NCBI RefSeq assembly: GCF_042434745.1
Contig: NZ_JBHLSS010000125.1
DNA: 25,182 bases
Strand: one strand, 5' to 3'
Source: Azotobacter paspali
Lineage (GTDB): Bacteria; Pseudomonadota; Gammaproteobacteria; Pseudomonadales; Pseudomonadaceae
Positions 20,727 to 25,182 of this stretch are shown in pieces (the first letter of the stretch is position 1; each line of letters starts with the position of its first letter). Below the pieces are notes generated by a model. It was not told the DNA's origin. It saw only the letters and a program-made list of their open reading frames with translations, and made no database searches. The translations under genes were made by a program, and so were the position numbers.

Positions 20727-21278
20727 ATGACCACTCACATCATCCACTTCACGGGGCCGATAAACTCTTCGACGTGCGGGCAGCTCATCAACAAATGTTC
20801 ACAGGCGATAAAGCAGGATGCCTCCGAACTCACCATAAAGATCGCTACCATGGGCGGAGAATGCAGTTACGGCTTTTCTCTCTATAACTTCCTGGTTTCT
20901 CTTCCCGTTCCGGTCAATACCCATAATCTGGGCACCGTCGAGTCCATGGGCAATATCATCTTTCTTGCCGGGCAACGACGCACCGCCTGCCAGCACAGCA
21001 AGTTTCTCTTCCACCCCTTCCACTGGACCATCCACGGTTCGGTCGACCACGCCAGAATGTCCGAATACGCCATGAGCCTGGATTTCGACCGGGTTCTTTA
21101 TGCGCGCATCGTCGCGGAACGCACTCTAGGAGCCATGGACCCCCTAGACGTTTCCCAGTATCTGACCGCCGACTCGAAGATCCTGACGCCCGACGAAGCC
21201 CTCGCCGCCGGACTCATCCACGCCGTGGAAGACCCTGGCATGCCCGCCGACGCAACCAGTTGGAGCATCCACTCCTGA
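20727..21278 (+). CDS. ClpP-like serine protease / SppA-crotonase-fold protein
   Basis: The 183-residue protein follows the ClpP plan: TIKIATMGGECSYGFSLYNFL (about 36-56) replaces the INSPGG segment, Ser73 in TVESMGNIIFLAG (70-82) aligns with the ClpP nucleophile, His96 in LFHPF aligns with the catalytic His of the MIHQP motif, and ILTPDEALAAGLIHAVEDP (152-170) matches the final strand-helix. It is slightly shorter than housekeeping ClpP and lacks its N-terminal pore loop sequence. It is not beside clpX, so it is a stand-alone paralogue, possibly working without a known unfoldase. Only a weak GAGAGAAG site precedes the ATG. Family well supported; substrate unknown. Confidence 0.8.
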   Translation: MTTHIIHFTGPINSSTCGQLINKCSQAIKQDASELTIKIATMGGECSYGFSLYNFLVSLPVPVNTHNLGTVESMGNIIFLAGQRRTACQHSKFLFHPFHWTIHGSVDHARMSEYAMSLDFDRVLYARIVAERTLGAMDPLDVSQYLTADSKILTPDEALAAGLIHAVEDPGMPADATSWSIHS

Positions 21279-21304
21279 GGCGACGCGAAGCGCTTCGCGC
21301 CGCC
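21279..21304. terminator. bidirectional hairpin after the ClpP-like gene
   Basis: GGCG-A-CGCGAAG and its near-perfect complement CTTCGCG-C-CGCC form a long stem starting at the stop codon of the ClpP-like gene and ending 36 bases before the end of the convergent small gene. It contains the perfect palindrome GCGAAGCGCTTCGC. No T tract is present. Confidence 0.6.
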
Positions 21305-21339
21305 GCCGATACAGTCCGGGGTCCTTGCTACTGGGGCGT

Positions 21340-21552
21340 TCAGCACGGATTCCGCTCTTCCCACTCCACGTGCTCGGGCTCCATTTTGCCTGTTTCCCGG
21401 TCCGTCACCACCGCCTCGTCGTAGGCGTCCGGCGGGATCTCTCCTTCGTCGACACCGACCTCGTGGTCCGGATACGATTTGGAGCGCCCCCGGTTCACGA
21501 TAGGGCCGCACGGCCCCGGATACGATTTTTCTCCATCTTGCCCATGACTCAT
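21340..21552 (-). CDS. small acidic protein of unknown function, 70 residues
   Basis: The ATG at 21552 is preceded by GGAGGT at good spacing, which selects it over starts further upstream (the frame is open to 21813). The product (MSHGQDGEKSYPGPCGPIVN at the start) is acidic, with KSYP twice and a tail of DEGEIPPDAYDE, VVTDRETGKMEP and EHVEWEERNPC. No membrane part or known motif. It is divergent from the DHH-like gene. Confidence 0.65.
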   Translation of the reverse strand: MSHGQDGEKSYPGPCGPIVNRGRSKSYPDHEVGVDEGEIPPDAYDEAVVTDRETGKMEPEHVEWEERNPC

Positions 21553-21811
21553 AGCCACCTCCGCCAATTCCGGCACAAGTAGGGGTTCCGATGAATTAGA
21601 GGGACACCGGGATCGAAGCGTTCGACGGATGCGCGACCGTCCGTCAAGAAGCCGCTCTGGCATCCCGCGCCTTCGCGGATAGACTTGCCGGAGACAATTG
21701 CCCCCGATCCGAGACGCAATGGCCTTCCCTTGCAAAATGCGGATCATCGCCTCGTCCAGCAAGCCGGTCCGCCCCGCGCCGGATGAAAATACCCGGCCCC
21801 GGAGACCGATC

Positions 21812-22615
21812 ATGCACTACCTGTTCGTACTCGGAGCACGCGACCCCGAGATGACCATTATTGAGGATCTGGCTCGGAAAGCCGGACACGAGGTCGCCCA
21901 TGCCATGGCCGGCGAACGACGGGTGCATGCCGGCAATGCCTATGTCGCCGAACGTGCCTCGACATGGCCAGGCCGGCATCGCGGCCCCGTCGTCTGGGTC
22001 GAATGCGCCCTGGCCGACGGCGGTGTCCCACGGGATCTGGTGATCGACCACCATCGCGAGAACGATCCCGGCTTCAGCATGCCACCCAAGCGTTTCTGGG
22101 AAGGCGCCTCGCTCGGGCAGGTCTGCACCCTGCTCGGCATCGAACCGACCCGGGAGCTGCGCTTGGCGGCGGCCGCCGACCACTGCCTGAACGCCGCCTA
22201 TCTCGGCCGCTGCCCCGGTATCGCGCCGAAAGAGATGCGCGCCTGGCGACTGGCCTCCCGCGCGGCTTGGCAAAAGCTCAGTCCCGAGGTACTGGCCCGA
22301 CGCATCGAAACAGGCATCGCGCAGGTGCGCTCGCTCGAGCGGCTGCGTGTGGGCGGGTTCGAATTCGCCGATGCCATGGGCCGGGAGATACCGGAAGTCC
22401 CGGAAGCCTCCGCCATTCTCGGCATCGCCGTGATGTACAGCCGGGTCGAACCGCATTCCGGGCGGACCAAGATCGGCGCCTTGAACGGCACCCCCGAGAT
22501 GCTGGAAGCCTGGATGGATTTCGCCCGCGACGTGCTCGAGCTAGCCGATGTCTACGGCAGTCCAGTCCGGGGCTATGCCGGCGGATATCTGCGCGAGGGT
22601 CCGCGCGGAAGTTGA
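21812..22615 (+). CDS. DHH-like phosphoesterase family protein
   Basis: The 267-residue product contains IDHHRENDPGF (78-88), the D-H-H metal-binding signature, after a strand VVWVECAL with Glu64-Cys65, and a later AAADHC (120-125) that could supply a further ligand. It starts MHYLFVLGARDPEM and has ASLGQVCTLLGI, and a C-terminal helical region with NGTPEMLEAWMDFARD. It may hydrolyse small nucleotide phosphates or short oligonucleotides, but lacks the full DHH/DHHA1 pair of NrnA or RecJ. CGGAGA precedes the ATG. No partner gene is evident. Confidence 0.65.
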   Translation: MHYLFVLGARDPEMTIIEDLARKAGHEVAHAMAGERRVHAGNAYVAERASTWPGRHRGPVVWVECALADGGVPRDLVIDHHRENDPGFSMPPKRFWEGASLGQVCTLLGIEPTRELRLAAAADHCLNAAYLGRCPGIAPKEMRAWRLASRAAWQKLSPEVLARRIETGIAQVRSLERLRVGGFEFADAMGREIPEVPEASAILGIAVMYSRVEPHSGRTKIGALNGTPEMLEAWMDFARDVLELADVYGSPVRGYAGGYLREGPRGS

Positions 22616-22995
22616 CGACTGGAAGGACATGCTTTTTGCGAAACGTCCCGCTCAATCGAGCGGCTTGTCCTGCGGAACGTCGAGGCACTTGCTGGACAAA
22701 CGCCCCGCGGCGACTTCGCATCTCTCGCCAAGCCGTCCCGAGCCTTGTCTTGAGCCGAAACTTGCAGCGTCCCGAAATTTCGCCTGCCGACTTCGAGAGG
22801 AACCGCTATCGGGAATCCTCGAAGTCCCAGTTATCTGTAGTTACCACATTCACGACAATAACATTGCCCCGTATTCACTGCCGACCTGGGGGTCGTGTGA
22901 GCGGACATCCGGCGAAGTTCGGAGAATCGTCTTCCGACCGACCCACCGCTCGATACGCCTTCAGCACGACCTTGGCCCAAATCGACTTCGAATGG
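22616..22995. other. gene-free region after the DHH-like gene
   Basis: The only long frame (22548-23153, plus) is Arg/Pro/Ser-rich, has no family signal and overlaps the DHH-like gene and the minus-strand gene that follows. A hairpin CCGCTC-AATC-GAGCGG (22648-22663) followed by CTTGTCCT probably ends the DHH-like transcript. Codon signal is lost and AT content rises towards 22850. Confidence 0.55.
22648..22663 (+). terminator. hairpin terminator after the DHH-like gene
   Basis: CCGCTC and GAGCGG form a 6-bp stem with an AATC loop, 33 bases after the stop codon, followed by CTTGTCCT. The T tract is weak. Confidence 0.5.
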
Positions 22996-23265
22996 TCAAG
23001 TCGATTCGGCATAAAGATCCTCGTTTTCCGGAACGCCCGGCGACGACTCGTCCGGTGACCATCGCAGTTTTATCGATTTGCTGTAGGAGGTATCTCCCAA
23101 TATTTCGAGCAGTGCATGGGCGCGCACCGTCTCATAGTAGGCTCTTTTCTTGAAGAACCGTGCCGCCCCCCTGTCACCGGCTTCGCCACACAATTCATTG
23201 GCGGTATCGCGATAGACATGTGCCAATTCCAGACGCCGATAAGCGCAACGTGCAAACCCATTCAT
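22996..23265 (-). CDS. small hypothetical protein, 89 residues
   Basis: The protein is mixed-charge and mostly helical (MNGFARCAYRRLELAHVYRD, RFFKKRAYYETVRAHALLEI), with a polar tail ending in EDLYAEST. GGAG lies 11 bases before the ATG. Codon third positions are clearly less GC-rich than in the rest of the window (TTG, ATA, AAA, TAT, AAT), which suggests transfer or relaxed selection. No family recognised. Confidence 0.5.
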   Translation of the reverse strand: MNGFARCAYRRLELAHVYRDTANELCGEAGDRGAARFFKKRAYYETVRAHALLEILGDTSYSKSIKLRWSPDESSPGVPENEDLYAEST

Positions 23266-23591
23266 ATTCAGCCGACTCCAGAGCGTGATGGTGCGATGGA
23301 CCGGTCAAGCCTGCCCGACCCTCAGTAGTTAAGTATTAAAATGTAAAAATTGCTCTTTCCGGACAAACTTGGCGACGAGCGGTGGATTTTCAATATTGAA
23401 CTTTCGAATAATGCCCACATTGTCTGCAAGTTTAACTCGGGTCATAAGTAAAAATTTCGTGTATATCGATGTGAAACGTGAAGAAACCGTGAAGAGCCGC
23501 GCCATATCGATGCTCGATCAACAGCCCGATTACAATTTCGGAAATCCTCGATAAAAATAATGCGGCGAATGCCGGAACCGAGCTCTGGTTT
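23266..23591. other. AT-rich gene-free region
   Basis: No gene is seen. The stretch is unusually AT-rich for this window, with runs such as TTAAGTATTAAAATGTAAAAATT near 23328-23350, and a perfect 12-base palindrome TTCAATATTGAA at 23389-23400. It could hold the promoter of the 89-residue gene or be foreign DNA. Confidence 0.5.
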
Positions 23592-24360
23592 TCATGAATG
23601 GATTTCGAGCATTTCGCTTTCGGCCAGTCCCCCATACTTGGCGGCCCCATGCGAAACCTGTCGGGACGATGGACTCAGGTAATTGCATATGAAGTACGGG
23701 CAGGTGGAAAGCGGTATATTTTTCGGCCCATGAACAATGGCGGCGCGCCAGGGTTCTGGCACTGGCGCCGACTTGGCTAGCCCATTCCTCAAGACTTTGC
23801 TTGTCGTCGGGGTGTCGATGCAGGAATGCCGTTACCCGTCGCAGACGGTTGTCCCTGCCTTCGGAATGAATAGCGGAGCGCTGCTCTACTGGCCGACCTC
23901 GCCGACCAACACGAGCATGGCGCGCGCCTCATGACTGTCGATCCCGTAATTCCAGCCGAAGCCGTAGGCGGCGATGACGAGTTCGCGCAGCAAAGCTGCC
24001 CAGATTAAGAACACGGCAATCGCTTGGCAGCATTTCGCAAAGGTCGGTACACACGTAGGCGACGGCCAATTCCACGGCCTGCGGGTATTCGGCAACATGG
24101 TCGAGACCGCCGCAAGACACCCAGTAGGCCCGTTCGCGAGGGATCGTCCAATAGCTGCACCGGGTCTGCACGCGCAGACCGTTCGAAGTCACGAACATCA
24201 ATTGACCGCGTCGATGCGAGCGTTCGGGAATCCGCTGTCCCTTGGGATACCCATATCGCTCGGCCACGATCGGAAGCGATGAGCGATCGGGGTCGCGACG
24301 CCCCGCCAGCGGCATGTCCGCCTCGCTGAAATGTTTGACCGGCTCGCAAAAATCGTCCAT
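23592..24360 (-). pseudogene. AraC family transcriptional regulator, broken by frameshifts
   Basis: Read on the minus strand, the first frame from the ATG at 24360 gives an AraC-type cupin domain: ERSHRRGQLMFVTSNGLRVQ, YWTIPRERAYWVS, DCRVLNL. At about 23998-24002 the homology moves to a second frame (ALLRELVIAAYGFGWNY, HEARAMLVLV), as if one G had been added in CTGGGCAGC. That frame stops with TAG near 23886. A third frame then gives a clear helix-turn-helix start (RDNRLRRVTAFLHRHPDD at about 23803-23856, LEEWASQVGASARTLARR at about 23740-23793). Beyond 23740 only degraded traces remain. At least two frameshifts are needed, so no working regulator can be made. It is divergent from the damaged TauE/SafE gene, which it probably once controlled. 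Confidence 0.8.
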
Positions 24361-24492
24361 CACGCCGCCACTTACCATATGGACGCGTCAATACATATAT
24401 GCACCGGATTTCCCGGAACGGCTCTACCCGACGAATATCGATCCCTCGAACGCTCATGCATGCCTTGCGCTTCGCGCCGAGACTTCTGAATC

Positions 24493-25129
24493 ATGACAAT
24501 CGAATTATCCCTTGGCATTTTCTTCGTCGCCGGTTTGGTCGGCGGTCTGCTGCTCGGCCTGATCGGAGTCGGCATGGCCCTGATCACTGTACCGCTTTTG
24601 ATCATGGCTTTGCCGATGTTCGGCTTCGACCCCGAATATGCGCCCCTGGTCGCCCTGGCCACATCGATGGCGGTAGTGTCGGTCGGATCGGTTTCTTCCG
24701 TACTCTCTCATAACAAACTTGGCAACGTTGACTGGTCGATAGTGAGGATCGTTGTACCCGCCAGCCTGATTGGCGTCGGTCTCGGCAGCCTGAGTATCGA
24801 TTTGTTTTCCGGCACGCTGCTCAAATGGTTGTTCTGTATCTTTCTGTCGATCATCGCCGCGCGCATGTTGCTGCCGACGAAAAAGAAAACCGCGAATGAC
24901 GCCATCGATACCACGGCGCCCTGGGTCTATCGTTCGGCCGGTGGCCTGATCGGTATCGCCGGCTCGCTGATCGGTGCCGGCGGCGGTGTATTCATGGTTC
25001 CCTTCCTCAACCGTATCGGCCATGCCCAGGGCGGTGGCCACCTCCACCACCATCGGCCTGCCGGTCACGGTTTTCGCCGCCATCGTGCACGCCAGCCAGA
25101 GCAGTGCGCCGGGGGCTTTAACAGTTTGA
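24493..25129 (+). pseudogene. TauE/SafE family membrane transporter, frameshifted and truncated
   Basis: The first about 178 codons encode a normal TauE/SafE half: FFVAGLVGGLLLGLIGVGMA, LVALATSMAVVSVGSVSSVL, and the second-half repeat GLIGIAGSLIGAGGGVFMVP. These proteins carry sulfite, sulfonates or other organic anions across the inner membrane. After NRIGHAQ the open frame turns into His/Arg-rich nonsense ending at 25134, while the next frame reads AVATSTTIGLPVTVFAAIVH, ASQSSAPGA, the true continuation. One extra G in CAGGGCGG near 25025-25031 explains this. The similarity ends at about 25117, where AT-rich unrelated sequence begins and the corrected frame stops at 25127-25129. Normal members are about 250-280 residues. 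Confidence 0.8.
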
Positions 25130-25182
25130 TTTAAAAACCATCATAGCTGTGCAATACTACCCAATATGGGTAGATTGGTGAG
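25118..25182. mobile_element. possible insertion element end at the right edge
   Basis: The TauE/SafE coding similarity stops abruptly at about 25117 and is replaced by AT-rich sequence that contains a perfect inverted repeat, CTACCCA-ATA-TGGGTAG (25157-25173). An abrupt change of composition inside a gene suggests an insertion sequence or other junction, but no transposase is visible within the window. Confidence 0.4.

Noticed and set aside
22548..23153. Plus-strand 201-codon frame after the DHH-like gene
   Set aside because: It overlaps the end of one gene and a minus-strand gene, is Arg/Pro/Ser-rich, and shows no family signal or codon bias.

Overview
The window is GC-rich DNA with strong Shine-Dalgarno sites, REP-like palindromes and UUCG-loop hairpins. 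Its gene content includes a periplasmic quinate-type dehydratase pair, an MgtA-type P-type ATPase, EndA/NucM, CsbD and KGG stress proteins. This fits a Pseudomonadaceae chromosome (Pseudomonas or Azotobacter-like), which I infer from content and style rather than from any marker gene. No rRNA, tRNA or CRISPR array was seen.

Layout, left to right. Bases 1-406 hold the tail of a gene with a 9-base tandem repeat, then intergenic inverted repeats. Bases 407-2838 (minus) hold two exported proteins, a beta-helix protein and a type I 3-dehydroquinate dehydratase. Together they resemble the periplasmic QuiC/QuiB steps that turn dehydroquinate into protocatechuate. Bases 3062-5734 (minus) encode a magnesium-importing P-type ATPase with a 665-base upstream region. 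Bases 6401-8278 (plus) hold an internally deleted GH13 glucosidase pseudogene and an intact exported DUF4432 mutarotase-like protein. A small gene follows on the minus strand.

Bases 8971-13438 (plus) are the most interesting part. Five tightly packed genes encode a substrate-binding-protein-like protein without signal peptide, a HypB/UreG/CobW-like P-loop GTPase with two CxxC pairs, an ABC ATPase without any permease, a YdjA-like nitroreductase and a glutamate-cysteine-ligase-like enzyme. Overlaps of 10, 4 and 13 bases and a 4-base gap suggest one translationally coupled unit. All five products look cytoplasmic. I infer a nucleotide-driven metal or cofactor handling and ligation pathway; its function is not known to me.

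Bases 13617-18256 hold AsmA, an alpha/beta hydrolase, a His-rich secreted protein and a merR/carboxymuconolactone-decarboxylase pair with a 19-base-spacer MerR promoter that seems to give a leaderless merR message. Bases 18375-21552 hold stress-related and small genes: CsbD, a membrane-anchored protein, endonuclease I, a four-repeat KGG protein, a ClpP-like protease and a small acidic protein. Convergent pairs are separated by hairpins, two of which are near copies of each other.

From about 22616 to the end the DNA is gene-poor and in places AT-richer. After a DHH-like phosphoesterase gene comes a small orphan gene, then an AraC-family regulator broken by frameshifts and, divergent from it, a TauE/SafE transporter gene. 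The transporter has a frameshift and is cut off by AT-rich foreign-looking sequence at the right edge. This end looks like a decaying accessory segment.
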